DNA of 64,000 bases from Lutimaribacter salitolerans (GTDB taxonomy: Bacteria; Pseudomonadota; Alphaproteobacteria; Rhodobacterales; Rhodobacteraceae). The DNA is taken from contig NZ_JBHUDD010000059.1 of assembly GCF_042677865.1 (NCBI RefSeq), positions 243,398 through 307,397 of the forward strand, given 5' to 3'. How positions within the stretch are numbered: the first letter of the stretch is position 1; each line of letters opens with the position of its first letter. A program made the translations under genes and the position numbers. Below the pieces are notes generated by a model that made no database searches, was not told where the DNA came from, and saw nothing but the letters and a program-made list of their open reading frames with translations. This document shows positions 8,445 through 18,965 of this stretch, one piece after another.

Positions 8445-9545
8445 CTACAACCGCGCCCGGTACAGCCGCACCCGCAGCCCGCCATGCGGCACCGCAGGCC
8501 CGGTGTGCAGGGTCAGGCCGGTGGCCTTGGCCAGCCCGCCATCGCTGGTGATCAGGCCCAGATGCCAGCCTGCGAACCGCGCCCGCAGCACCTCGCCCAA
8601 GGCTCCGTACAGACCGAACAGCGGTTTGCGCTCTCCGATCCGGGTGCCATAGGGCGGGTTGACGAGAACGATGCCGGGCGGCCCCTCGGGCGGTTCCAGA
8701 TCGCTGAACGCCATTTGCGTAAAGGTCACCCAATCGCCCACCCCGGCGCGGGCGGCATTGTCGCGCGCCATGCGCACCGCCCCGGCATCGCGGTCCGAGC
8801 CGTGAAACCGCGCCGTCGGCACCTGCGCCTGCATGTCCGCCTTCATCGTGTCAAAGGCCACGGCGTCGAACCCTGCAAGATGCTGAAACGCAAAGGCACG
8901 GTCGCGCCCCGGCCACAGCCCCGCCGCGATCTCGGCGGCCTCCAGCACGAATGTCCCCGACCCGCACATCGGATCGACCACGGTTTGCGTACCGTCAAAC
9001 CCCATCTGCCGCAGGAACAGCGCCGCCAGCGTCTCGCGCATCGGGGCCTTGCCCATGGCCAGCTTGTGCCCGCGCTTGTGCAGGCTTTCGCCCGAGGAAT
9101 CGATGCTCATCACCACCAGATCGTCGTCGATCCGCACCTTCAGGGTCACCGGCGCATCCGCCGCGATCTGCACGCCCAGACCTTCGGAAATCGCGCGGCC
9201 GATGCGTTCTGCCGCCGCGCGCTCGTGATAGATCTTTGATCGGTGGCTGGCGACCTCGACCCGCAGCGGCACATCCGGGCGCAGCACATCGGCCCAGGGA
9301 AACCTGCGCGCGCGCTTGTCCAATTGCGCCAGATGCATCGCGCGAAACTCGCCGATCCGCACCAGCACCCGCCCGGCCCCGCGCAGGCACAGGTTGGCGC
9401 GCCATACATCGGGCCAGCCGCCACGTATCACCACGCCGCCCTCGACCGGCTTGGGCTGGGCGAAGCCCGCTGCGCGCGCCTCGTCCGCCAGCACGGGTTC
9501 CAGCCCCGGGGGGGCGACCAGAAAAATCTCGAAATCCTGTTCCAT
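8445..9545 (-). CDS. THUMP-domain class I RNA methyltransferase (RlmL N-terminal-like)
   Basis: The 366-residue protein has an N-terminal THUMP-type RNA-binding region (to ~residue 155). A Rossmann methyltransferase follows, with DPMCGSGTFVLEAA as the AdoMet loop and VNPPYGTRIGE as the catalytic N-P-P-Y motif used for exocyclic amino methylation of guanine. The length matches stand-alone RlmL/YcbY N-terminal-type enzymes rather than the fused RlmKL. 23S rRNA m2G methylation is the best guess, but a tRNA target is not excluded. It lies 40 bases upstream of mutL on the same strand. Confidence 0.85.
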   Translation of the reverse strand: MEQDFEIFLVAPPGLEPVLADEARAAGFAQPKPVEGGVVIRGGWPDVWRANLCLRGAGRVLVRIGEFRAMHLAQLDKRARRFPWADVLRPDVPLRVEVASHRSKIYHERAAAERIGRAISEGLGVQIAADAPVTLKVRIDDDLVVMSIDSSGESLHKRGHKLAMGKAPMRETLAALFLRQMGFDGTQTVVDPMCGSGTFVLEAAEIAAGLWPGRDRAFAFQHLAGFDAVAFDTMKADMQAQVPTARFHGSDRDAGAVRMARDNAARAGVGDWVTFTQMAFSDLEPPEGPPGIVLVNPPYGTRIGERKPLFGLYGALGEVLRARFAGWHLGLITSDGGLAKATGLTLHTGPAVPHGGLRVRLYRARL

Positions 9546-9673
9546 AGGGTGCGCAATAGCGCGGAACGCAGGCCACGGACAGGGCAGAGTGACCGCAAGG
9601 CGCGGCTTGCTCTTGAGGGGGCAATCATTATACCCAATGCTATCGTGGTGACGATTTCAGTCAGGAAAACAGT

Positions 9674-9985
9674 ATGTGGAACAGTGATTTTTATCTCGGC
9701 CCGTGGAAGCTGGCGTTGGAAACGACCCGGGCCATGGCAGACGCGCAGGCGGTGATCTCCATGCGCATGGGTGGCATGATGGGCCTCTGGCCGGTGGCGG
9801 GCGGCGAACACGCCCGCATGATTGAGGAAAAGCCGCGCGCGATGATCAAGGCCGTGGTCGCCATGCAAGGCGCCATGATCGAAATGCAGACCCCCGATCA
9901 GGTCATGCGCGCCGGGCTGCGCCCGATCAGCGACAAGGTGGGCAAGAACGCCAAACGCCTGACGGCACGCGGATCAAAGCGGTAA
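9674..9985 (+). CDS. Small helical protein of unknown function
   Basis: This 103-residue protein begins MWNSDFYLGPWKLALE and is rich in Ala, Met and basic residues, with predicted amphipathic helices throughout. It has no signal peptide or clear transmembrane helix. Its composition resembles short phasin-like proteins, but I cannot assign a function. The ATG lies 128 bases from the divergent methyltransferase gene. Codon use looks like the neighbours. A strong convergent hairpin separates it from pheA. Confidence 0.7.
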   Translation: MWNSDFYLGPWKLALETTRAMADAQAVISMRMGGMMGLWPVAGGEHARMIEEKPRAMIKAVVAMQGAMIEMQTPDQVMRAGLRPISDKVGKNAKRLTARGSKR

Positions 9986-10013
9986 CAGCCCCAATTCCGC
10001 CAGTGCTGCGTGG

Positions 10014-10041
10014 GCAGGGTGGGAGGTATGGCCCACCCTGC
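10014..10041. terminator. Bidirectional hairpin between convergent genes
   Basis: The arms GCAGGGTGGG (10014-10023) and CCCACCCTGC (10032-10041) pair over 10 bp with an 8-base loop. The hairpin sits between the stop of the small helical gene (9985) and the stop of pheA (10043). It lacks a long T tract. The GGGTGGG/CCCACCC core recurs in hairpins at 21443 and 47669. Confidence 0.6.
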
Positions 10042-10042
10042 A

Positions 10043-10882
10043 TCAATGCCGGCGCGGATCGGCTGGATAAACACCCAGAATATCGAGCTGCGACGTGAAA
10101 TAGCGCAGCTCGTCCAGCGCCAGTTTCACATTGGCATCATCGGGGTGGCCTTCGATATCGGCATAGAACTGCGTGGCGGTGAACGACCCGCCCACCATGT
10201 AGCTTTCCAGCTTGGTCATGTTGACGCCGTTGGTGGCAAACCCGCCCATCGCCTTGTAGAGGGCCGCAGGAATGTTGCGCACCTGAAAGACGAAACTGGT
10301 CATCATGCCGTCATCGCCCCGGCGGTTGTGGTCGGCCTGCGGTGACATCACCAGAAACCGGGTGGTGTTGTTGCCCTGATCCTCGATATGCCGTGCCAGC
10401 ACGTCCAACCCGTAGATTTCCGCCGCCAGGTCGCCCGCAAGCGCCGCCAGCTTCGGATCGCCCTTTTCGGCCACGTGTCGCGCCGATCCGGCGGTGTCGG
10501 CCCCGGTCACGCGCTGAATGCCGTGTTGCGCCAGAAACGCCTTGCACTGGCCCAGCAGCACGGTGTGACTCATCGCGTTCTCGACCTGCTCCAGCGGCGT
10601 GCCGGGCACCGCCAGAAGGTTGATGTGCACCCGCACGAATGCCTCGTCCACGATGTGCAGTCCTGATCCGGGCAGCAGCGAATGGATGTCGGCCACCCGC
10701 CCGTAGGTCGAGTTTTCCACTGGCAGCATCGCCAGATCGGCGCGGCCCTCACGCACGGCGTCTATCGCGTCCTCGAAGGTGCGGCAGGGCAGCGCCTCCA
10801 TGTCGGGGCGGGCGTCGTGGCAGGCCTGATGCGAATAGGCCCCGTGTTCCCCCTGAAAGGCGATGCGGTTGGTTTTTGTCAT
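10043..10882 (-). CDS. pheA: Prephenate dehydratase
   Basis: The enzyme converts prephenate to phenylpyruvate in phenylalanine synthesis. It is a monofunctional 279-residue form without a chorismate mutase domain. The periplasmic-binding-like catalytic region starts IAFQGEHGAYSH and ends with the catalytic NNTTRFLV motif (Thr174-Arg175-Phe176). Residues ~195-275 form an ACT regulatory domain with FVFQVRNIPAALYKAM; KLESY stands where many relatives have ESRP. Phenylalanine feedback is expected. The start MTKTNRIAF was chosen at the conserved strand; a longer open frame upstream would overlap the cytochrome gene. Confidence 0.95.
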   Translation of the reverse strand: MTKTNRIAFQGEHGAYSHQACHDARPDMEALPCRTFEDAIDAVREGRADLAMLPVENSTYGRVADIHSLLPGSGLHIVDEAFVRVHINLLAVPGTPLEQVENAMSHTVLLGQCKAFLAQHGIQRVTGADTAGSARHVAEKGDPKLAALAGDLAAEIYGLDVLARHIEDQGNNTTRFLVMSPQADHNRRGDDGMMTSFVFQVRNIPAALYKAMGGFATNGVNMTKLESYMVGGSFTATQFYADIEGHPDDANVKLALDELRYFTSQLDILGVYPADPRRH

Positions 10883-11008
10883 CGTTTTTCCGTGGTTTTC
10901 CGTCAAAGATCCCGAAATCGGGCGTTTCGTCGCGCTAACTATACCTTGCCACAGCGAAGGGGAAGCAATAGATACCGCCGCGACAGACACGAAAAGAACG
11001 GGCGAGCC

Positions 11009-11527
11009 ATGTTTGACACGATGACGATCACCAAGGCCGGCGGCGCACTGTGCGGCGCGCTTCTTGTTTTCCTGCTGGGCAAATGGGGCGCCGAGGAACT
11101 GTACCACATGGGCGGCGGTTACGGCGAAGACCGTGCCATGGGCTACGCGATCGAGGTGGCAGATGCCCCCGCCGAGGAAGAAGAGGAAGAGGTTGATCTG
11201 GCCGCGGTGCTGGCCGATGGCGACGCCGGCAGAGGCGAGCGCGCGTTCAACAAATGCGCTGCGTGCCACAAGCTGGAAGATGGTGCAAACGGGGTCGGCC
11301 CGCATCTCTACGCCGTTGTTGATCGCGAAATCGGCGCGGTCGACGGCTTCAACTATTCCGGTGCGCTGAGCGAGCAGGACGCCGAGGCATGGACGCCCGA
11401 AACCCTCTACGCCTTTCTCGAAAACCCCCGTGGCTGGGCACCCGGCACCAGCATGGCCTTTGCCGGGCTCAGCCGCTCGGGCGAGCGTGCGGATCTGATC
11501 GCCTATCTCGAGACTTTCGGCAACTGA
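11009..11527 (+). CDS. cycM: Membrane-anchored cytochrome c552 (CycM type)
   Basis: The 172-residue protein has an N-terminal uncleaved membrane anchor (residues ~9-25), an acidic spacer containing a run of six Glu, and a class I cytochrome c domain. Haem attachment is C83-A-A-C86-H87, and the sixth ligand is probably Met149 in GTSMAF. This layout matches cytochrome c552 of Paracoccus, which carries electrons from the bc1 complex to the aa3 oxidase at the periplasmic face. It is divergent from pheA across 126 bases and ends before a clear terminator, so it is monocistronic. Confidence 0.9.
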   Translation: MFDTMTITKAGGALCGALLVFLLGKWGAEELYHMGGGYGEDRAMGYAIEVADAPAEEEEEEVDLAAVLADGDAGRGERAFNKCAACHKLEDGANGVGPHLYAVVDREIGAVDGFNYSGALSEQDAEAWTPETLYAFLENPRGWAPGTSMAFAGLSRSGERADLIAYLETFGN

Positions 11528-11550
11528 TCCCCACCGAATTTGTCTATTCA

Positions 11551-11579
11551 GGCCGCTCTCCGTCGGAGGGCGGCCTTTT
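11551..11579 (+). terminator. Rho-independent terminator after cycM
   Basis: The stem GGCCGCTCTCC (11551-11561) pairs with GGAGGGCGGCC (11565-11575) over 11 bp, one of them a wobble pair, with a 3-base loop. TTTT follows. It is 23 bases past the cytochrome stop. Confidence 0.85.
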
Positions 11580-11707
11580 GCTGTGCAGGCCATCGGGAAT
11601 TCACGGGCGATCACGCATTCTTACCTTGAATGTGGCCAATCCGCGCCTTTACCTTAGTTCAACGGTATCGGACGCCAAGAACACCGGATCGCGACAGGAG
11701 TTTCAGC

Positions 11708-13651
11708 ATGACACGCCCCCCCCGCAGCCATGCGCGCGCCGCGCTGCGCGACATCCGCCCCAAAGCCGCTTTTGTCACATGGATGCTTCTGGGTCTGGCC
11801 GCGCTGACCTTGCCCGCGCTGGCGCAGGAGAGCGACGAGACCATCATCCGCAGTCATGGCTACAGCTATTTCGGCAACCTGTCCTATCCGCCCGATTACC
11901 CGCATTTCACCTATGTGAATCCCGACGCACCCAAGGGTGGCGAGATCAGCATCGCCGCCACGGGCACGTTCGATTCCATGAACCCCTACAGCCGCAAGGG
12001 GCGTGCGGGGCGGCTGTCGTGGATGATGTATGAAAGCCTGCTGGGCGAAGAGCCCTCATCGGGGGGCAGCGCGCCAGCCGACGTCTATGGCGAATCCTAC
12101 GGGCTGCTGGCCGAGCGGCTGGAATACCCCGAAAGCAAGGAATGGGTGATCTTTCACATGCGCCCCGAGGCGCGGTTTTCCGATGGCGAGCCGGTGACAG
12201 CGCATGACGTGGTGTTTTCGCACAACCTGCTTCTGGAGCAGGGGCTGCCGTCCTATGCGCAGGCGGTCAAGGTGCGCGTGCTGGACGCCGAGGCGCTGGA
12301 TGACCACACGGTGAAATTCACCTTTGCCGACGGCATCTCGCGCCGGTCGCTGATCGACCAGGTGGGCGGCGTGCCGGTCTGGCCCCAGCACTGGTTCGAG
12401 GAAACCGGCGCCCGGCTGGACGAACCCCGGCTTGAGGCGGCACCCGGCTCCGGCCCCTATATGGTGGGTAGTGTCGAAACCAACCGCCGCATCGTGTACG
12501 AGCGCAACCCCGATTACTGGGGCAAGGATCTGCCGATGAATGTGGGCCGGCACAATTTCGATCGCATCCGCGTGGAATATTTCGGCGATGACACCGCCGC
12601 GTTCGAGGCGTTCAAGGCAGGCGAATTCACCGTGCGGCCCGAAAGCAACTCGCGGCTCTGGGCCACGGGCTATGATTTCCGCGCCGTGCGCGATGGCTGG
12701 GTCAAGCTTGAGGAACTGCCCGACGGCACCCCGCCCACGCCCACCGGCATCGTGTTCAATCTGGCGCGCGACAAGTTTCAGGACCGCCGCGTGCGCGAGG
12801 CGATGTCGCTGGCCTACAACTTCGAATGGACCAATACCTCGTTGCAGAACGATCTTTTCAAGCAGCGACATTCCTTCACCCAAGGCAGCCCGTTCGAGGC
12901 GCAGGGCGTGCCCGAAGGCGCGGAACTGGAACTGCTGCAAAGCCTTGGCGACATCGTCCCGCCCGAGGTGTTGACCGAACCCGTGGTGATGGCGCACAGC
13001 TCCTCGCCCGAGCGCCTGTCGGACCGGCGCAACCTGCGCCGCGCCATGGGCCTGCTGGACGAGGCCGGATGGCCGGTGGGCGATGACGGCATGCGCCGCA
13101 ATGCCGATGGTCAGGTGCTGCGGGCCGATTTCCTGCTGAACACCAGCGGATCGCCCACGCTGTCCTCGGTGGTCGAGACATTCGTGCAGAACCTGCAACG
13201 CATGGGTCTGGATGCGCGGGTGGAAAAGGTCGATCCGTCGCAATACACCCTGCGCGAACGCGACCGCGACTTTGACCTGTTGTACGGCCAGTACCGGGCC
13301 TTTCTGGACACCGGCACCGGCCTGCACCAGATGTACGGCTCGAAAGAGGCAGAGTTCAGCCTGTTCAACCCGGCAGGTCTGGCCAGCCCGATGGTGGATG
13401 CGATCATCGACGCTTCGCTGATGAGCGAAACCGAGCAAGAGCGTGATGTCGCCCTGCGCGCGCTGGACCGCGCCCTGCGGTGGGAACGGTTCATGATCCC
13501 GGTCTGGTACAACCCCAACACGTGGATCGCATCCTGGGACCAGTACGACCATCCCGACGAGCTGCCAACCTATTCGGTGGGTCTGCTGGACTTCTGGTGG
13601 TATGACGCAGACAAGGCCGAGAAGCTGCGGGCGTCCGGCGCGCTGCGCTAA
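11708..13651 (+). CDS. yejA: ABC transporter substrate-binding protein (YejA-like)
   Basis: This 647-residue periplasmic protein belongs to the SBP family 5 (peptide/nickel) and is closest in layout to YejA. The signal peptide ends at about ALAQ (residue ~40). The mature part starts with HGYSYFG and the VNPDAPKGGEISIAATGTF segment typical of YejA. RNPDYWG and FDLLYGQ are further family signatures. It delivers oligopeptides to the YejBEF permease; in enterobacteria this system imports microcin C. It begins an operon with yejB, yejE and yejF. The ATG at 11708 has AGGAG upstream. Confidence 0.9.
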   Translation: MTRPPRSHARAALRDIRPKAAFVTWMLLGLAALTLPALAQESDETIIRSHGYSYFGNLSYPPDYPHFTYVNPDAPKGGEISIAATGTFDSMNPYSRKGRAGRLSWMMYESLLGEEPSSGGSAPADVYGESYGLLAERLEYPESKEWVIFHMRPEARFSDGEPVTAHDVVFSHNLLLEQGLPSYAQAVKVRVLDAEALDDHTVKFTFADGISRRSLIDQVGGVPVWPQHWFEETGARLDEPRLEAAPGSGPYMVGSVETNRRIVYERNPDYWGKDLPMNVGRHNFDRIRVEYFGDDTAAFEAFKAGEFTVRPESNSRLWATGYDFRAVRDGWVKLEELPDGTPPTPTGIVFNLARDKFQDRRVREAMSLAYNFEWTNTSLQNDLFKQRHSFTQGSPFEAQGVPEGAELELLQSLGDIVPPEVLTEPVVMAHSSSPERLSDRRNLRRAMGLLDEAGWPVGDDGMRRNADGQVLRADFLLNTSGSPTLSSVVETFVQNLQRMGLDARVEKVDPSQYTLRERDRDFDLLYGQYRAFLDTGTGLHQMYGSKEAEFSLFNPAGLASPMVDAIIDASLMSETEQERDVALRALDRALRWERFMIPVWYNPNTWIASWDQYDHPDELPTYSVGLLDFWWYDADKAEKLRASGALR

Positions 13652-13669
13652 CAACAAGGGTCGGGGTAC

Positions 13670-14755
13670 ATGGGCGGTTACATCCTGCGGCGATTGGTGC
13701 TGATCGTTCCGACGCTGTTCGGGATCATGCTGATCAATTTCATTCTCACGCAATTCGTGCCCGGCGGCCCGGTCGAACAGGTGATCGCCCAGATGCAGGG
13801 GCAGGGCGACGTGACCGCGGGCTTTACCGGCAACGAGGCCGGCGGCGGGCAGATGCCCGACAACGAGCAGTATATCGGTGCGCGGGGCCTGCCGCCTGAA
13901 TTCATCGAACAGCTCGAGCGTGAGTTCGGTTTCGACAAACCCCCGGTGGAACGCTTCGTCACGATGATCTGGAATTACGTGCGGCTGGATTTCGGGGAAA
14001 GCTGGTTCAAGAAGGAAGAGGTGATCGACCTGATCCTTGCGGCCATGCCGGTGTCGATCTCGCTGGGCCTGTGGTCGACGCTTCTGGCCTATCTGATCTC
14101 GATCCCGCTGGGCATCCGCAAGGCGGTGAAGGACGGCAGCCGGTTTGACAACTGGACATCCACGGTGGTGATCGTGGCCTATGCGATCCCCGGGTTCCTG
14201 TTCGCCATCCTTCTGCTGGTGCTGTTCGCCGGTGGCTCGTATCTTCAGATCTTTCCGTTTCGCGGGCTGACCAGCGAACAGGCGATCTGGGACAACCTGA
14301 CCTGGTGGCAGAAGATCGGCGATTACTTCTGGCACATCGCGCTGCCGGTCACCGCATCGACCATCGCGGCCTTTGCCACGCTGACGCTGCTGACGAAAAA
14401 CAGCTTTCTGGACGAGATCAAGAAGCAGTATGTCATCACCGCCCGCGCCAAGGGTCTGAGCGAGAAGCAGGTGCTGTATGGCCATGTCTTCCGCAACGCC
14501 ATGCTGATCGTGATTGCTGGTTTTCCGGCGGCCTTCATCAGCATATTCTTCACCGGCTCGATCATCATCGAAACGCTGTTTTCGCTGAACGGTCTGGGCC
14601 TGCTGGGATTCGAGGCCGCGTTGCAGCGCGATTATCCCATCGTGTTCGGCACGCTGTTCATCTTTGGCCTGATCGGCCTGCTGGTGGGGCTGATCAGCGA
14701 TCTGACCTATGTGCTGGTCGATCCGCGCATCGATTTCGAAAAGCGCGAGGGGTAA
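13670..14755 (+). CDS. yejB: ABC transporter permease YejB
   Basis: This 361-residue inner-membrane permease has an N-terminal helix (YILRRLVLIVPTLFGIMLI) typical of DppB/YejB. A long periplasmic insertion (residues ~35-105) follows, then five more helices. The EAA-type loop for ATPase contact contains ITARAKGLSEKQVLYGHVFRN. It pairs with YejE to form the channel for the YejA-delivered peptide. It starts 18 bases after yejA. Confidence 0.92.
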   Translation: MGGYILRRLVLIVPTLFGIMLINFILTQFVPGGPVEQVIAQMQGQGDVTAGFTGNEAGGGQMPDNEQYIGARGLPPEFIEQLEREFGFDKPPVERFVTMIWNYVRLDFGESWFKKEEVIDLILAAMPVSISLGLWSTLLAYLISIPLGIRKAVKDGSRFDNWTSTVVIVAYAIPGFLFAILLLVLFAGGSYLQIFPFRGLTSEQAIWDNLTWWQKIGDYFWHIALPVTASTIAAFATLTLLTKNSFLDEIKKQYVITARAKGLSEKQVLYGHVFRNAMLIVIAGFPAAFISIFFTGSIIIETLFSLNGLGLLGFEAALQRDYPIVFGTLFIFGLIGLLVGLISDLTYVLVDPRIDFEKREG

Positions 14756-14759
14756 CGCC

Positions 14760-15862
14760 ATGGCCCTGTCCCCCCTGAACCAGCGCCGTTGGAACAACTT
14801 CAAGCGCAACCGGCGCGCCTTCTGGTCGCTGATCATCTTTTCGGTGCTGTTCGGCCTGTCGCTGTTTGCCGAGTTCATCGCGAACGACAAACCCATCCTC
14901 GTGCAGTATCAGGGCGAGTATTACACCCCGGTCCTGCGGTTCTATCCCGAAACCGCCTTTGGCGGCGATTTCCAGACCGAGGCGAATTACCGCGATCCGG
15001 TGGTGCAATGCCTGATCGCTTCGGGCGGGCTGGAGGTGTGTTTCGACACCCCCGAAGAGGTGATCATCGATGCGCAGGACGGCGTCGTGGATGGCGAGGC
15101 GATACAGGCGGGCTGGGCGATCTGGCCGCTGATCCCCTATGCCTATGCCACCACGGTGGACCGGCCCGGTGCCGCGCCGCTGCCACCCAACGGCCAGAAC
15201 TGGCTGGGCACCGACAACACCAAACGCGACGTGATGGCGCGGGTGATCTATGGCTTTCGCCTGTCGATCCTGTTCACCCTGATCGTGACCACGCTGGCCA
15301 GCCTGATCGGCATCGCTGCCGGCGCGTTGCAGGGCTTCTTCGGCGGCTGGCTGGACCTGATATTCCAGCGCGTGATCGAGATCTGGACTGCCATGCCGCA
15401 GCTTTACGCCATCATCATCCTGTTCGCCGTGCTGGGAAGGGGGTTCTGGCTGCTGGTGTTCATCACCGTCCTGTTCGGCTGGACCGCGCTTGTGGGCGTG
15501 GTGCGGGCGGAATTCCTGCGCGCGCGTAATCTGGAATACGTGCGCGCCGCCCGCGCGCTGGGTGTCAGCAACTCGACCATCATGTTCCGCCACATGCTGC
15601 CCAACGCCATGGTCGCCACGGTGACGATGCTGCCGTTCATCGTCACGGGCACCATCGGCCTGCTGGCCAGTCTGGATTTCCTGGGTTTCGGCCTGCCGTC
15701 GTCGTCGCCCAGCCTTGGGGAACTGACGCTTCAGGCCAAGCAGAACCTGCAGGCGCCCTGGCTGGCCTTCACCGCGTTCTTCACATTTGCCATCATGCTG
15801 TCGCTGCTTGTCTTCATCTTCGAAGGGGTGCGCGACGCATTCGACCCCAGAAAGACCTTTTC

Positions 15863-15866
<4 letters not shown>
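14760..15866 (+). CDS. yejE: ABC transporter permease YejE
   Basis: This 368-residue inner-membrane permease begins LNQRRWNNFKRNRRAFWSL, the usual cytoplasmic basic start and first helix of YejE. A large periplasmic segment (~30-165) contains LGTDNTKRDVMARVIYG. Five helices follow, with the EAA loop YVRAARALGVSNSTIMFRHM. ATG at 14760 lies just after the yejB stop, and its stop overlaps the yejF start (ATGA). It forms the second half of the peptide channel. Confidence 0.92.
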
Positions 15867-17452
<1,586 letters not shown>

Positions 17453-17458
17453 GGGTTT

Positions 17459-17497
17459 CGCCCGTTCCGGGCGAGCAGGGTGGGGGCCCTGCCCCCA
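17459..17497. terminator. Two small hairpins between convergent yejF and hemN
   Basis: CGCCCG-TTC-CGGGCG (17459-17473) is followed by TGGGGGC-CCT-GCCCCCA (17481-17497). Both are perfect stems of 6-7 bp with no long T run on either side. The second is followed by CCCCCGGGATATTT, a sequence style I recall as common in Rhodobacteraceae intergenic ends. A bidirectional transcript end is likely. Confidence 0.5.
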
Positions 17498-17542
17498 CAC
17501 CCCCGGGATATTTCCAGAGAGAGGAAGAGGCAGGCGCGGCAA

Positions 17543-18901
17543 TCAGATCGCCGAGCTGTGCCCCGCCTTGGACAGGTCATAGGCGTCGAACGCCCGCGCG
17601 ACGATCCGGGTCAGCGGCCGCGCCTCGAGCGGGACATCAAGACCGCGTTCGGTGACGCGGAGCAGCCCGTCGAACTGCGCGTTGACGCGGGCGAACTCCT
17701 GCATCAGCGCGGCGCGGTCGATGCCGAAATCGCGGGTGATCTCATCCGCGTCGATGCGGAAATCGCACATCAGCGCCTCGATCATCCGCGACCGGCGCAG
17801 ATCGTCGCCGCTGAACGCATGGCCGCGCGCGGTCGAGAAGCGCCCGTCGCGGATGGCCGCCGTATGCGCCCCGGTCGAGGGCGCGTTCTGGGCAAATCCC
17901 TGCGGAAAGCGCGAGATCGACGAGGCACCCAGCCCGATCAGCGTGTCGCTGGGATCGTCGGTATAGCCCTGGAAATTGCGTTTCAGCGTGCCTGCGCGCA
18001 GCGCGCGCGCCATGCTGTCCTCGGGGCGGGCGAAATGGTCGATGCCGATCTCGTCATACCCGTCCCACAGGAACAGCCGACGCGCGGTTTCGAACAGTTC
18101 CAGCCGTTCCTGCGGTGTGGGCAGGGCATCCGACGGTATAAGCTGCTGGCGCTTGGCCATCCATGGCACATGGGCATAGCCATACAGCGCCACCCGATCA
18201 GGGTTGAACGACATCAGCTTTTGCACCGTTTCGGTGATCCGGGCCCGCGACTGGTGCGGCAGGCCGAACAGGATATCGGCGTTCAGGCTGGTGACACCGC
18301 GCTCGCGGATCATGTCGACCGCGCGGCGGGTGATCTCGTAGCCCTGGATGCGTCCGATGGTCTGCTGGATCTGGTCGTCGAAATCCTGCACCCCGATCGA
18401 GGCGCGGTTCATGCCCGCGGCAGCCAACGCATCCAGCCGCTCGGCGTCGATCTCGTTCGGGTCGATCTCGACCGAGAATTCGGCATCGTCTTTGGCCATG
18501 GGCGCGACCTTGAAGATCGCCTCGGCCAGTTCCGACATCATGTCGGCCCCCATCAGGGTCGGCGTGCCGCCCCCCCAGTGCAGCCGTGACAGGGTCACGC
18601 CCCTGGGCAGGATCCGCCCCAGCATGGCGATTTCCGTCTTGAGCGTCTGCAGATAGGCCCGCACCGGTGCATCGCTTTGCGTGCCCTGGGTGCGACAGGC
18701 GCAGAACCAGCACAGACGGCGGCAGAAAGGCACATGGATGTAAAGCGATATGCTGGAACCCGGCTCTACCGCCGTGATCCAGTTGGCAAAATCATCGGGG
18801 CCGATCGCGGACGAGAAATGAGGTGCCGTCGGATAGCTGGTATACCGCGGTACTTTCGCGTCAAACAGTCCCAGTTTTGCAAGTTGCGTTTTGGTTGCCA
18901 T
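17543..18901 (-). CDS. hemN: Oxygen-independent coproporphyrinogen III oxidase
   Basis: This radical SAM enzyme decarboxylates coproporphyrinogen III to protoporphyrinogen IX under low oxygen. It has 452 residues, the HemN (not HemW) length. The iron-sulfur motif is C60-x3-C64-x2-C67-x-C69 within YIHVPFC. The N-terminal VPRYTSYPTAPHF and the GGGTPT and GLPHQ segments also fit HemN. The gene diverges from fnrL across 64 bases holding one FNR box. Centring FnrL at -41.5 would put the transcript start at about the ATG, and no Shine-Dalgarno is visible, so a very short or absent leader is possible. The ATG at MATKTQ is the only plausible start. Confidence 0.95.
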   Translation of the reverse strand: MATKTQLAKLGLFDAKVPRYTSYPTAPHFSSAIGPDDFANWITAVEPGSSISLYIHVPFCRRLCWFCACRTQGTQSDAPVRAYLQTLKTEIAMLGRILPRGVTLSRLHWGGGTPTLMGADMMSELAEAIFKVAPMAKDDAEFSVEIDPNEIDAERLDALAAAGMNRASIGVQDFDDQIQQTIGRIQGYEITRRAVDMIRERGVTSLNADILFGLPHQSRARITETVQKLMSFNPDRVALYGYAHVPWMAKRQQLIPSDALPTPQERLELFETARRLFLWDGYDEIGIDHFARPEDSMARALRAGTLKRNFQGYTDDPSDTLIGLGASSISRFPQGFAQNAPSTGAHTAAIRDGRFSTARGHAFSGDDLRRSRMIEALMCDFRIDADEITRDFGIDRAALMQEFARVNAQFDGLLRVTERGLDVPLEARPLTRIVARAFDAYDLSKAGHSSAI

Positions 18902-18935
18902 GCCCGTAGCGTACCCATCGGAGAAATCGTCTTCA

Positions 18936-18949
18936 TTGACCCAGATCAA
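18936..18949. promoter_or_regulatory. FNR box between hemN and fnrL
   Basis: TTGACCCAGATCAA fits the FNR consensus TTGAT-N4-ATCAA with one mismatch. The centre lies ~41.5 bases before the hemN start and ~23.5 before the fnrL start. FnrL would activate hemN and probably repress its own gene by overlapping the core promoter. The box is seen; the regulation is inferred. Confidence 0.85.
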
Positions 18950-18965
18950 GCGCGCGAAAATTAAC

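Noticed and set aside
6924..9239. 771-codon open frame on the plus strand opposite mutL and the methyltransferase
   Set aside because: It spans two real genes in antisense and has shadow-like His/Arg/Pro/Gln composition with no start context.
10682..11008. N-terminal extension of cytochrome c552 running into pheA
   Set aside because: The extension is antisense to pheA, and the downstream ATG gives the normal anchor and length.
12056..14896. 946-codon open frame on the minus strand opposite yejA and yejB
   Set aside because: It is antisense to two well-supported genes, shows Gln/His/Arg-rich composition typical of frame shadows in GC-rich DNA, and contains no recognisable domain.
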